From Litomosoides sigmodontis (Eukaryota > Nematoda > Chromadorea > Rhabditida > Onchocercidae): 64,000 bases of DNA. The notes under the pieces were generated by a model. The model had not been told where the DNA came from, made no database searches, and worked only from the letters and a program-made list of their open reading frames with translations. Location of the stretch: positions 9,674,190 to 9,738,189 of the forward strand of contig OY718806.1 of the NCBI GenBank assembly GCA_963070105.1. Direction: 5' to 3'. The translations under genes were made by a program, and so were the position numbers. Shown here piece by piece: positions 11,697-25,700 of this stretch. Each line of letters begins with the position of its first letter. Within the stretch, counting starts at the first letter, position 1.

Positions 11697-14600
11697 TGAC
11701 CAAAATACCAACAGGTGGGCATCATGATTTGTGATACAGCTGACGTGTACTGTGGTCTTGAGAAGTGTCATCAGGCAGATCAGACAAGCGTAGTGGAAAA
11801 CTAACAAAGATTTTAATGAATATGATATGTTGTTTAACTTGTTATAATTTTATCTTAAAATTTAATTTTTAATATCATTTTAAAGTTTATTTTATGATAT
11901 CGTTTTAAAATTTGCTAATCAATTTAGGAGAAGAATTAATTGTGATCTTTTGATGATATATGTCACATCGAAAGATGATAATTAAGAGAAAAATATAATA
12001 ATTTGCTTTCTAATTACCTGTTGATATTTCGATTTTTCACGATGTAATCGCGTAAGTTCTGATATAATTTGATATGACTTGACAAGCAATGAGAACACAC
12101 CGCCGCACACACCACCAAAACGCGGCGCGAATGATAACGCAACCGACAAAACTCAATTTTGTAATAAATGAATGCTGGAGGAAAATGGATCAATTTGTGC
12201 GTATGCAAATTTTGCACGTTCTATTTTCTGCATGGCTATCACTTGTGTGTAACATTCTCGTCACGCAAAGAAAAAACTGAAAAAAATAGACAGATGATAA
12301 GCGTGGTTAATTAATTGCAAAAAAAATAAATTAAAATTAAAAAAAGCATACAATAAAAATCCTATTGAAAAGAACTGAAAATGAATGATAGGAAATGATT
12401 TGAGCAACAAAACTATCACCGAAAATTGAAAGTTTTCTCACTTAGACGTTCCTTAGACTTTGTAGTAAGTGATGAAAAAGAAATTTCACGTTTTTTTTTT
12501 GTTTTTTTCATTGTATTTTAAGAGATCGTCTAGAAATGATGAAGTTTTTTGATTTAAAATATACATGCTTTATGAATGGTAAAATTTTGAGCAATAAATT
12601 TTTGGAAATAAGTGAATAATTTGATATAATAAGTTACATTGAGTAGAAGACCAGAACAGTTCACATGAGGCACCTGCTTTCTGTTACAATCATAATTACC
12701 TATTCATATTTCACTTATATCAAAAGGTAAAATTGAAATTCAGTGAAAATTACAGGCTAACATAATCAAAGTATGTGCATTTAAAAATTTTCTCAAATTT
12801 TTTTTTTCGCTATTGCTCTCCTTTTTGTCGTTATTTCTACCTTATCTACTCTTACCTGCTCATATGCAAAGTAGTCAGTGATGATGATCATCATGATGAT
12901 GAAAATTTGACAAAATGTTTGCATACCTATTCTGATTACTTCTTGCAACGATGGGACAAATTATTTGAAGCAAGAGAAAATTAAATTAATAATTGAGACT
13001 AGCAAATTAAATCAGTTACTCGACAAATTTTCCTATCATCGCTGCATTGATAATTAAATTAAATGATAATTTCAGTCAAAGTTTTGTTAGCTTAATGTTT
13101 GATGAATTTGCATTCGTTCATTGAATTCGTTATTACGCATTTATTATTTTTTAAAAGAAAATATTTTCGGTATTTTTCGTTTTTTTTTCTGCTCCAAAAT
13201 TTCAATTCAACAAATTTATTTTTTTCTCCAATATCTCCAAAACATTAGAAAATTGGAAAATGAATGTATTTATTTTTTTAAAAAAAAAGCAAGCAATTAT
13301 AATTTTATCAATTTCATATTTCTTATACCACTACGTTTGTTCCCTTCAGTTCGAAAATTATTCCATCTCATTTTGCCAAGTTTATTTCAATATTTATCTT
13401 TTATTAAACTTTCACGGTTTTTTCATCCACTTTTTCCACTCATCAATTGGCATAGATAACATACGGAACTTATCATTTGTTTATAAATTGTAAAAAATTG
13501 CGTAGCATGCTTATTAAAGCAACGAATTTGATCACAGTTATCAACTACCAAAAATCGGTTCGAAAATCGAAATTTCCTCTTTCAAGCTCAGGCTGAAATT
13601 AGAAATGGCAGTGTATTACAAGTTCACAAGGAATTGTGCAAAAAAATTGATGCTATCCAAATGAGTGACGAAAAAAGAAGTCGCAAACATTCCTCGCATT
13701 AGTCATCGCCTTCGTCTATTTTCTCTCCAACTTTCCACGTTCTGCAATACGTAACGTTACGTTCACAAAAGCACGAAATTTTCAACAACGAAAAAAAATA
13801 CCTCAGCGACACTAAAAATCATACGTATCATTTCTGCTCATTTCTACGTGATATATGCTCTTTAAGTGTCACCAATTAAATTATTTAAATTTCTAAACAG
13901 TTATCACTTATCACCTTTACGGATGCGATACCTTTACACGATAGACAGATTGAATCCATATGTGTGCATCTAATTATTGCATTAGTTCGGCTAATCTATT
14001 AATTTTCAATTTCTCCCATCACGCCTTTACCCATTCCTTCTTGAGCCAACAGACTTATCATTCGCTTATAATATTCCCGAAAATCACCGCGGTAAAGCGC
14101 ATAAGCCTGAAAAAGTCAACACGTACGCAACCGCAAGAGACATCATTTATCTCACTTCTAATTAGTATAGCTGTGAGATACATTATTTTCTTAATTGATT
14201 AATTAACGATTTTCCGGATTTTCGAATGAATGGTCACAATTGATCCGTTAATTTTGACGATCACATCCTTCTAATGCATTTCATTTCAATGCATTTTACA
14301 TCGCTAACGAATAGCAAGCACTCTTTACAAGTAAATATTTCAAGCCACAAGCGTCTTTTGGATATCTGAATTTTATATTTAATTATATCAACGCTTAGAT
14401 AATGAGCTATTAAAATTTGTTCCTAATATTTTCTCCGCAAAAACAATAGAAAACCAGAAATTGTCATTAAGTGCGATGATTTGACATTGATTAAAGCTTA
14501 CCATCACCGTTTCGATCAATCATTCACTTCACTAACCCGTAATTAATTAACTCCATTAATTGACCGCAAAAAAATAGGTGTGATTATGATAAATTGAGTG

Positions 14601-15265
14601 CAAAATACCATTTGCAATAATTTTCACATTAAACCATAACATTATCCCTATAATAGTATATTATATTTTAATTAATTATTGGTATTTTTCAAAAGTGAGT
14701 TTAAAAGAGTTGCTTGCTTATTTATTTAAGCATTAATTCTTGTTTTCCACCATCTGAAATTACATTAAAATGTTGCTGAATGAATTTTTCACTAAATTTA
14801 ACTTGATGCTAGGAAGTTGGCATTTCCTGTAAATAAATGCATAATGCATAATGAGTACTAATTGTAGTTCATGAATAACAGTAACGCATTTTGACATCCA
14901 TTTTATGGATGTGCTTTTTTGAAAATTTCCCTTCTCTACCTATCCCACCTCCCTTCCCCTCTACTGAACATTTAATTTCATTTTTGAGAAGTGCGAAAAA
15001 TTCATTCCTATTCCACAGCGGTAAATATCCGACATAAATGAATGAGGAAATTTGTGAAAATTGATAGTGAATGAAAAATGCGAATAGCAACGTTGGTAAA
15101 GTTTAATTGAATAAGTATCATTTAATTGAATAAATGAATATATCCAATTTGAAAATTTAATTGTTCATTTTTAACGAAATTGAACATTCACAAATAAATT
15201 CAACTTTTTTTTTACCAATTAAATATTAGTTTGGCAAATATGAAATGTATTTCATTTATGTTTAC

Positions 15266-15310
15266 GTATGTATGTGTGTCTGTCTGTCTGTGTTTGCGCT
15301 TGTGTGTGTT
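15266..15310. repeat. TG/TCTG microsatellite
   Basis: Alternating ATGT, TGTG, TCTG and GTGT units. It is the left arm of an inverted pair with the CA tract at 15397-15452. Confidence 0.85.
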
Positions 15311-15395
15311 ATTTACAATTGCCTGTAATTTATACACAATTCGGAAAAATGAGAGCTGTTCAAAGTATCTATGACAAAAATACTTTTTGTGTACA

Positions 15396-15396
<1 letters not shown>

Positions 15397-15434
<38 letters not shown>

Positions 15435-15452
15435 ACATACACATATATATAT
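15397..15452. repeat. CA microsatellite grading into CATA and ATAT
   Basis: An uninterrupted CA run of about 32 bases, followed by ATACACAC units and then ATATATAT. It is complementary in sense to the TG tract 90 bases to its left. Confidence 0.9.
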
Positions 15453-15599
15453 TATTTAGTTAATTAATTTAATTTAATTTGATTTATTTATATGGAACGA
15501 TATGTTTATTCGACTTTAGATCATTTTTCTCGCAATTTTCCTGCTTTCTTCTACTTACACATCTATCTTTTTTCTTGCTTCTTTTTCAAACTTCATAAT

Positions 15600-15631
15600 C
15601 TCCCTCTCTCCCTCTCTCTCTCTTTCTCACT
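15600..15631. repeat. CT-rich tract
   Basis: CTCCCTCTCTCC-type pyrimidine tract, pairing in sense with the GA-rich tract at 15711-15800. Confidence 0.8.
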
Positions 15632-15710
15632 CGTACGAAAAAAAAATCCTAAACTATTAAATTTAATAGTGATGTGATGGTTGATACGCATACGTATACA
15701 TAATAAAAGA

Positions 15711-15800
15711 GACAGGGAGTGAGGGAAAGAGAGAGAGGGTAGGAGGCGAGGAGAGAAAGAGAGAGGATGAGAATGATGAAAAGAGAGATGAAAGTAGGAG
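15711..15800. repeat. GA-rich purine tract
   Basis: About 90 bases of nearly pure purine with GAGAGA runs and GGAGG spacers. Confidence 0.8.
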
Positions 15801-16745
15801 GGGAAGTTATAGCAACAAAATGCTATAATGCATCCCATCAAATTTTTGGTTTCAGTGCATATCAGTTGTATCGTTATGTGCTCCTAAAAGCTCTAAACCA
15901 TTTCCTGTAGGCTATCAAAATTAAAAGTAATTTAATTTGTTGCTCCTCAAAAAATTTCTTTTTTCTTTTAAAAAAAAAATATTTGTAATTTAGTAGTAAA
16001 TAGTAATCGCAACAGTAGTAGTAATAATAGTAATGATGGAGAAGATAGTAGTATAGTATCACCTAATTCCTCATGGTCACGTTAAATGGAAGTGCTGTTG
16101 TCTTCCTGTTGTCATTGAAAATTTCATACTCTTTCCTCGATGATACGATACAGATGTTTCACAGATGGTCGTATTTCTTTTCTCGTTTGTTGTAACTGTT
16201 ACTTTCAGCAATTTCTTCTTTCAATTTTAGAAAAGAAAAAAATTTTTTTTCTTATTTTTTTTTTGTTTAATAACATGAAGTGTTATGTTATGCGAAAGTA
16301 TGCACGAAATACATTTCAATGATGCAATCAAAATAAATTTCATCATTCTGGTTTTTTTTTTTTTTGTTCTTCGAAGTTACATTAATTAACAGGTAAGTTA
16401 AACTGGTTGAAATGGTAACTGTTGCATATTTTCACCTACAGCAATTTATTTTAGTCCTTTTTTTTTATTTTTTCGTTTCTAATTAGCTTGGTTTAATTAG
16501 CCTTTCACTTTTTTTTCTGCCATATTAAATGAGAGATGTAATATCATTGTTGTACTTTTTTTTTCTCCGTTTTTGCTACGCGTAGTAATTAACTTAAATT
16601 TCATTTTTAGAGAAATGTTTTGAATTTGTTGTGTAACAAACTTTTTTCATGCGTATGTGCTATAGATTTATTGTTTGATATAATTCAACTTCTAATTTAA
16701 ATTTATTTTTGATATTTTAGAGGGCTTTCATTTCATCATTTTGGT

Positions 16746-19700
16746 ATGTGCCCTTCTCATTCTGTTGCACAATGCATATTGGTGCTCTGTTTCCTTTTGA
16801 CGTCAGCAATGGAACATGGTACGTTTGTTTTAATTCCTGTTTTCTTTTGCTTTCTTTTCCACTTGAATGAAAATATTTTAAAAAGTGAAATTTGAAATTT
16901 TAAAGAATGGAATTTTACACCTTTTCTAGGTTCTAACTTTTTTTCACGTATTGCACAAATAATTAACAAATGACTGGGATATTTAAAGAATGAGTGTGAC
17001 TTATGAAAAGAAATGGTAGTAAATAATAAGGACGAGAATTTACTTTTGCTTCAAAAAGACTTGTTTATTTCGTGAGCTTATTTATAGTTGATTTAACATT
17101 TAATTAATAATAAGAACTTTTTATTTTCTTTCTAGAACCGCCGGAAGAAGATGTATGTAATGAACGGTCGTGTTATCCTGCAACTGGTAATCTTTTAATT
17201 GGACGGAAGAAAAGTCTCAGCGCTACTTCAACATGTGGTTTACATGGTCGACAACGTTATTGTATTGTATCACATCTAGAAGAACAAACGAAATGTTTTT
17301 ATTGTGATAGTAGAACAGAGTGGAAACCAAATCGGGAGCCATATAAATTGAGTCATAGGTATGTATGCATCTTACTATTTGATGGAGCTTTTGAAGTCAT
17401 GCGTCGGGATGATCGTATCAGTTAAATGCTCATTCATATAAAAAGCATTTAACGTTGTGGTATTTTTTTTCGTCGCTTTCAACATTGTATGAGGTATGAA
17501 CGCGATATTGTTATTTGTATGGTAGTACTACCAGTATTATAGTATTTTTTACCGTTATATTTTAAGACAATCGAGTATTACATTACTTGAGTCCGTCAAA
17601 TCAATTATTTATGTGATATTCGATGACGTGTTTTATTTCAGAGTTACTATTTCAGGATTGAAAATGTAGTTTCGGAGTCATATGAAGATCGTAATAGAAA
17701 TTGGTGGCAATCGGAAAATGGCGTCCAAAACGTGTCAATACGACTTGATCTTGAAGCTGAATTTCATTTTACACATTTGATTATAACATTCAAATCATTT
17801 CGTCCCGCCGCCATGATAATTGAACGTTCGGCTGATTACGCAAAAACATGGTTAGGATTTTTTCCTTACTTCAAAGTGATATGCTGAGGTTTTGCTGCAT
17901 TTACTGAGGAACATTTTCTAATGCATGGATAATCAATCGAGTAAGAAAGAAAACAGAGGTCAGACTTAGACTTTTCATAATCACCATTTTGTTAGATATC
18001 TTCATCAAGAAGTCGGTAAATGTGAATAATTATTAATCATCCACAAATTTCAGGACTCCATATAGATATTTTGCATACGATTGTCAAAACACTTTCCCAA
18101 ATATTCCTGAAAGACCGCCGAAAAAACACACCGACGTTATTTGCACCAGGCGATACAGCGATGTTGCTCCTTCCACAGGAGGCGAAGTTTGTTTAGTATT
18201 GTTACTGTGATAGCTTTGCCTTAATAACTTTTTTAAGATTATAAATTTTTACATGGCTCTTTTACGAGGTGTGAGATCCGATGAATTAGAATATAGTCTT
18301 AACACGAATATGCTGTTAACTGGGGTAATGTGTTCTGGGAATTTCAGTTAGTATACAAAGTTATCTCACCACATATTCCAACAGAAAATCCGTATGCTGA
18401 TGAGATTGCAAATTTGCTGAAAGTTACGAATATACGAATTAATTTCACAAAACTTCATACACTTGGTGATGATTTATTGGATTACAGGTATTTTCTTTGT
18501 TTTAGTCACTTTATTCAGCAAATTCGAGCATCTGTGGACGAATTTTTCGAAACCATTTTTACTAAATGAAAGTTAAAATAAACAAATTAATATGCCGTAT
18601 TACTTTATTATTTGAACATAGAAAAAGTTTTTCACTGTTACCGGTACTGATAGCTGGAATTCAAAATAGTGTTGAATTTATGTAGCTGGTTAAGCGTACA
18701 GTTTTGGTAATTACTTTTAAGATGTAATTGTAGACTTTCTTTGTAAATGAATTTGATTCAGTCTAAAATCATTCTAATTTTAGACCAGAAATAGATGAGA
18801 AATATTATTACGCCATATATGAATTGGTTGTTCGTGGATCGTGCTCTTGCTATGGTCATGCCCAGCGTTGCATACCAATGGAAAATGCTGCCCGAGTCTC
18901 GGTCCCTTATCGGGCTGATATGGTATCGATTTGTTTTCATTTGATCAAGTTTCTTTTGTAGATATATTCTTTTAATTTCTCTAATATCGTCAATGTTATT
19001 TAGAAAATTAGTTTTAAGCGAAGCCTTTGACCACTGCAGGTGCATGGACGATGTGAGTGCACGCATAACACAAAGGGATTAAATTGTGAACAATGCATGG
19101 ATTTTTTCAATGATTTACCATGGCGTCCAGCGATTGGTGATGACTCAAATGAATGCAAACGATGTGAGTGCAACGGCCATGCAGCAAGATGCCATTTCGA
19201 CCGTGCGGTCTATCAGGCTTCTGGTAAATTTTCATTTTTGCTCAGTCAATGATTGGAAATTTCTGATATTTCATTAGTTTTATTTCAAATCTCCTTTGAA
19301 ATCTAATGATTTTGTTGGTCTAACTAACAAAAAAATAGGATACTTAGTGCTGTTCAGTAATTTCATTATTTCTATTTCGATCTTTTTATAGCTTCTTTTG
19401 TATTATCGCCTTTAATGTCTTTATTTGCTTAACAATCTTTACTCTTGATAGCTTGAGGTGGTCTTTTATAGGCTTCGTCTCTGGTGGAGTATGTGACGAA
19501 TGTATGCATAATACTCAAGGTAAAAATTGTGAGCAATGCAAACCCTATTTCTATCGGAATCCAGACAGACCAATTACTGATCCTTACGTATGTTTACCGT
19601 GCAAATGTGACAAGGTTTGTCGTCATTCTCTTTATTTCTTGTTTTGTCGTTTATATAAATGCTTTTGTTTTTACTAAAGGGTTTACAGACTGGTTCTTTA

Positions 19701-22700
19701 AATGATGGAATCTGTGAAGGTGAGGAAGATCCGGAACGGGGTCTTGTTGCTGGCAAATGCTACTGTAAATCGAATGTCGAGGGACCATGGCAAGTTTTTA
19801 ACCATGAATTCTATGTGATCAACAATGTCAGCGATCTTTGTGCGCATTGTTGTATTTTCGAACACACAATGATAATGTAAGCAGGATCGTGTTATCCTGA
19901 ATAGTAACTTTTGGTCAAAGCGGTATCACACATTTGACTAAAGCGGTCAATAAATCTATCACAAGTTGCTGGGGGATTAAAGAACTTAATGGGCAATTAC
20001 GAACATTACTTCAGGTGTGACCACTGTAAAAATGGATTTTGGAAGCTGACGGCTGACGATCCAAATGGTTGTCGTCCATGTAGTTGTAATTTATTGGGCT
20101 CATTCAACAATGAGGGGTGTAATAAGCAAACTGGTGAATGCCTTTGCAAGCAGCTTGTTACTGGTGATGCCTGTGACAAATGCCTAGTTAGTTTTTTCCA
20201 TTTTTACTTGTTAGTTAAAGTTTTTCAAAGTTTTTCAGGCAGTTTATTCGTCTTTTACATTAAATTTATTTATATAATCGAGACTACCTGTTTCTAGCCT
20301 GAGCACTATGGTTTAAGTGACGATCCATATGGTTGTAAACCTTGTGATTGCGATCTGGGTGGATCGGTTGATAATCACTGCGATGTCGTTACCGGGCAGT
20401 GCAAATGCAGGAGAAACTTTAGCGGTCGACGCTGTGATAGCGCAGAAAGTGCCTACTATTGTCCATCTATTAATCATTATACACTGGAAGCAGAGGAAGC
20501 AGAAATCACTGATGTAAGTACTACAAACTTTAGATACGCGAAAATTTAGCACTTTGTTACGGAATATTTGTTTACGACTTATTCACTGATTAATGCACAC
20601 TAAGTTTTGGAGTGATTTTATTACGTTGATAGAGCATTGACAGTAGTATGCTTATTCAAAAATTCATCTAGTAATTTACAGGGACAAATAGAATTCAAAG
20701 AGCTTCCGGTTCTCGTAAGAGACCACACGTGGACAGGTGACGGCTTTGTCAGAGCCAATGAGCATACTCAGTTAGTATTCAAAATCGACAACCTCGCTCA
20801 GAGCATGCACTACAATATCATTATCAAATATGAACCAATGCAGGTAAAAATTTGAGATTTTGTTAGCTTCAACTACTGTTGTGCTCTCCTACTTTTGTAA
20901 AAATAGTTTAATAAATTTCATTTTCAGGATGGTATTGGATGGGAAAATGTACAGCTTACAGTTGTACGACCTAGAGATCCGTCACCCGATGGGATCTGTA
21001 GGAATCTTTCACCTTCGGATGATTTCTTAACTGCAAGACTTCATCCTGATTCACATTACGTTGAGGTGAGAATCTTGCATTGAGTTTACATTCGAATGCC
21101 CTTTTTGCATTGCCAGTCGTTAACACGTTTGTGTTGTTTTCGGATGTTGACAATACTGCTTTTATTCCTGAAATCATAATTTTTTTCTCGGGAGTTATGT
21201 CTTAATTTGAAAACATTTAGGTTATGCCAGATGTTTGTTTGGAAGCTGGCGTCCCATACGAAATTCTTGTGCAGATGGGAGAAAAGCGAACGAAAACAAG
21301 TGACAGAACAGCTAACTTACTCATTGATTCAATAGTCCTTGTTCCACCCACGGAAGAGCTCTTTATTTCGCAAGGAATTTCTGCTGACAGTCATCATAGG
21401 TATTGTTTTTTAAGTCTCTATTGTCAATATGTTTTTTTTTCCAAAGTTATCTTCAATTTTCCATAAAAATTATGACGATAACTTACATTTATGATCCTAG
21501 AATGGAGTACGACCATGCACAGTGCAGGACACAACAATTATCCTTAACGCCGATATCAGACTTGCCGGAAGTATGTGTCCGCTATATTTGTCCGGTTGCA
21601 GCAATGTTACTGAATCGTAGTTTAGAATGTGAATGTGATCCTACGGGTTCTATTTCCGGTATATGTTCCGGTAAAGGTGGACAGTGCGATTGTAAACCGA
21701 ACGTTGTCGGAAGAAGGTTTGATTGTTTATTGTTAATTCGCAACTGTTTAATTGGTTTTAATTTGTATTGCAAGTTCAAGTTTTAATTCTCTTAAAGTCC
21801 GTAAAATCTGGTTAGGAAATCAGGTTGGGAACCTTTGCCGTTATTACGCATGATAGTTCCTGTAAGGTCGACAGGAGAAAACTGTGATTTTGTCGTGTCT
21901 ATAGTTTACTTAGCGTGTCATGTGTTTCTTCAGAAGAAATTTTATTTAAACATAACCTTTAGGTGTGATCGTTGTGCAGTTGGAACATACGGTTTTGGTC
22001 CTTCCGGCTGTACACCATGTGAATGTGATAGTGTAGGCTCACTAAGTAACAACTGTAACCGGCAAAGCGGTCAGTGCAGTTGTAGGGAACGTGGAATTAC
22101 GGGAAGGTCTGCTTTTTGTATTTTTGTCTACAGTTTGTTGAAAATTTTTGTATATCCAAGAATCAGTAATTATATTTTCTTCTTAATTATATTTACTTAA
22201 TTATAGTAATTATATTTTCAGTAATTATTTTATATTTGGTAATAGCGACCTTTATACGACTAAAAATAAAGTTAACTCGAAGTACTCATTATTTACAATT
22301 ACAGAGCAATTTTTTCTCATCTCGGAAATAGTGAAAGACGCTAAGGGCATTCCTTTTATTGTTTTCAAAATTCTGTAATTTTATAGCTTGTTATTTTCAA
22401 CTTCCATGTTTGTATAAAACTATTATTGGTATGAAATTGTCACTTTCACTCATTTTTAGCTCATTTTTAGGCAATGTAATCAGTGTCAGCCAGGATTTTG
22501 GTCATTTCCGGATTGTCGTGTATGTCAGTGTAATGATCATGCTTCCATATGTGATCAGAAAAGTGGAGCTTGCATTGATTGTCTCGACCTTACCGATGGT
22601 TATTATTGCGACCGTTGCAAGGTGACGTAATTGTAACGCAGTTTAGTGAAGCAAAAGTCTTTTGCATTTTATACGGGCCATTTTAAGAGCATCTTGAAAT

Positions 22701-25700
22701 GTGGTATCTTAACCTTTATACCTTTATTATTTAAACGAATATGGATATTACCTTATTCTCATTTGTGAACATACTGCAAAAAAAAACGAAAGTTATTGAT
22801 TTTTTTAGGATGGTTATTATGGTGATCCACGACTTGGTATCAATTTGCCATGCAAACCATGTCCTTGTCCTGGCGGTCTGGATAGTGGTTTCCAGCATGC
22901 AGATACGTGTTATCTTCGTCCTAGTGAGCATTCTGAAGCACCTGATGTTGTTTGTAACTGCAGGTATATTTTAGATAATTTTGCAAGTTGATTGGAATTC
23001 ATCATTAATTTCGATTTTTTATTACGATTAAATTTGAAACGTAAGCAATTTCCTTGTAGGGCTGGATATACTGGTGAACGATGTTCTTCGTGTGCGATTA
23101 ATCATTGGGGAAATCCGAACGAATTAGGTGGGACTTGTGAGCCATGTGACTGTAATAATAATATTGATGTGAATGTGGAAGGAAGTTGTGATCCAGTGAC
23201 TGGCGATTGTATTAAATGTCTTCATAACACGGAAGGTGTACAATGTGAAGATTGCGTTGAAGGTTATTATGGTGATGCGAAAATACGAAGCTGTCAAAAG
23301 TAAAAAATAATTGCAGTCATTTAAATTCATGTAGTTTAAAGTCCAATTTAAATTCTTGAACATATGTGATTTTCTTTTTTTGTGCTAAATCTTGTGGCTA
23401 ATTACTTTATTAGCCTGCGAAATATCAGCTGTTGGTGGAATTCTTGGGATTATTCAGTTATTCAGTTTGGTTATTTGTTTTTGATTTCGTTTTGCTAATA
23501 AGGTTTAATATTAATTAATGTTGTACAGGTGTGTTTGTAACGATTTGGGAACAAACAGAACAGCTGGAGCTTGTGATCGTGTTACTGGTCAATGTCCATG
23601 TTTGCCAAATGTTGTAGGAATGGCATGTGACTTATGCGCCGCGCATCATTTTGATTTAGCTAGTGGTAGCTTCTGTTTTTGTTACCCTCTGCTTATTTCT
23701 CATTAATATCAGAAGTTTATGCGTTGAGTGAATCTGCATATAAAGCAATAAAATGCTAGGGTATGTATCATAAATTGCTCTAATCTTTAGGAAAAGGCTG
23801 TGAAGCATGTGAATGTGATCCTACAGGCGTTATTCTTAGTGATGATGGTATACCTCACTTGCAGTGTAATGAACTGGATGGACGGTGTTATTGTAAGCCG
23901 GGAAGAGGAGGACGCACATGGTAAATAGATAACACTTATCAACTTTTTATTTTTCGAAGTATATCCCTTACAATAATTTTTACTCTTACAGTTCCGATTG
24001 TGAAGATTATCACTGGGGTGATCCGACAACTGGTGAATGTCGTAAATGTGAATGTAATCAAATTGGCTCAGCTACTCAGCAGTGTGATCGTAACGATGGT
24101 TCATGCGTTTGTTTGCCTGGTTCGGGAGGTAAGTTGCTGTTTCTCTTGTTTGAAGCTTTGTCCTAAACTTAATTTTATTCTTATTCTTCTTCAAGATTTA
24201 TGTTGATTTCTTGTCAGTTTGGACTGTAGCTGAAGTTTATTTCTCGTTAACAAGGCAGATATTTCAGGGCCGTTATGTAACATGTGTGCTCGAGGATATA
24301 CGGGTCAGTGGCCACAATGTGAAGCTTGCGGTGAATGTTTCCAAAATTGGGATGAAATCATTCAAAATTTGAGAAATCAAGTTGAAGTTCTGATCGGTTA
24401 AATTTTTGCTATGCATTTTGTATCTTCTTATTAACAGAGCTTTCTAATGAAAAGCAGTTCAAGATTTTTGCATGGTTAAATATATGCAATTCAGAAATTA
24501 TTTTTCACTCGCAGTACATTAACCTTCAATAACGATTGATGCATTACGGCAATGAAAAGTGAAAAACATAATTTCCGGTAAAAAATAAACTTGCATTTGG
24601 GAACAATTTTTAATGAAACAAGTTGTTACTACAATTGTATGTTCTGGAGTTTGGTTTTAAATTCTGTTTTCAATGAAAATTTTCAGAAACGGCCAAGAAT
24701 GTTGAGGATACAGGCGTTGCATCAGTTTATGATAGTGAATTTGAAAAAATGGAAAACACTCTAGCGGATTTAAAAACGCAACTGGAATCAGCAAATATAA
24801 CACGAAATGACATTAATGAATTGCAAAATGAAGTTGATAAACTTCGACAAAATGTATTTTCTGCACTGATTTCCTTTCCCTTTTTTAGTTTAGTGAGGTG
24901 TGTGTCATAACGTTTTTTTGCACAGTAAAATGTTTAGTAGGAAAGTCAAATGAAAGGGCTTGCTTGCAGATCATTTTCAGTTCTTGAATTTATATTTTAT
25001 TACAGATCCATTTGAAAAAGGAATTACTGAATGCTGTTGGAGGACGTATAACTGAGATTTCAAGTAATGTCGATGGTGCTGATTTGGAGTTGAAATCATT
25101 AATCGAGGAAGCTGATAAACTCAGGGAGAAGTCGCAAGCATTTCAGGAAAACGCAACGTTACTACGAGTTGCTGACGTACAGGTAAAAGTTATTAAATTC
25201 GGCCTTGGAAATGAAACAGTTGCAGTTGTTTACAAATTTTCGTTTCATATTTGAGTGTGTTTTGATTTGTGCTTCAGGGTGCTTAAAGAGTTATCACCTT
25301 ATTTACAAAATCACTGGTTGAGGCACTTAGTGGTGCTACTTTTTGATGGTTTATCTTTTATTTCATATGCGTTTGTCATAGTACTGTTGGGAATGGAAAC
25401 ATCAAAATTATTAGAAATCCATTTAAAGCTAATCAGTTTTTTGTGCCCGTAGGGTGCATATAATATTACTCGGGAATCAGCCGAAAAATCCTCTGCTGCG
25501 AAACTGCGAACTGATCAGGTGGATTCAAAAATTGCCAATGCAGAAAGCAGTAGACAGGAAGCAATACAATTGTTAGACAATAATCAGCTTGATTTTGAGA
25601 AGCAATTCAGTGAAAATGAAATGGCTTTGATACGAATTGATAAACAGGTATGTGCTGCATTATTTTTATTATGTAAATATTGTGTTTCGAATGAAAAACC

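Larger units (their letters stand above)
11697..16745. other. 5 kb spacer upstream of the laminin beta gene
   Basis: AT-rich, no supported coding exon. It holds microsatellites at 15266-15310, 15397-15452, 15600-15631 and 15711-15800 and poly-T runs. The last 1 kb should include the laminin promoter and 5' UTR, but no discrete element is visible. Confidence 0.5.

Noticed and set aside
11586..11807. Minus-strand 73-codon hydrophobic frame
   Set aside because: It is the complement of an acidic plus-strand exon (GAT/GAA read backwards give Ile/Phe) and has no splice partner. It cannot be wholly excluded.
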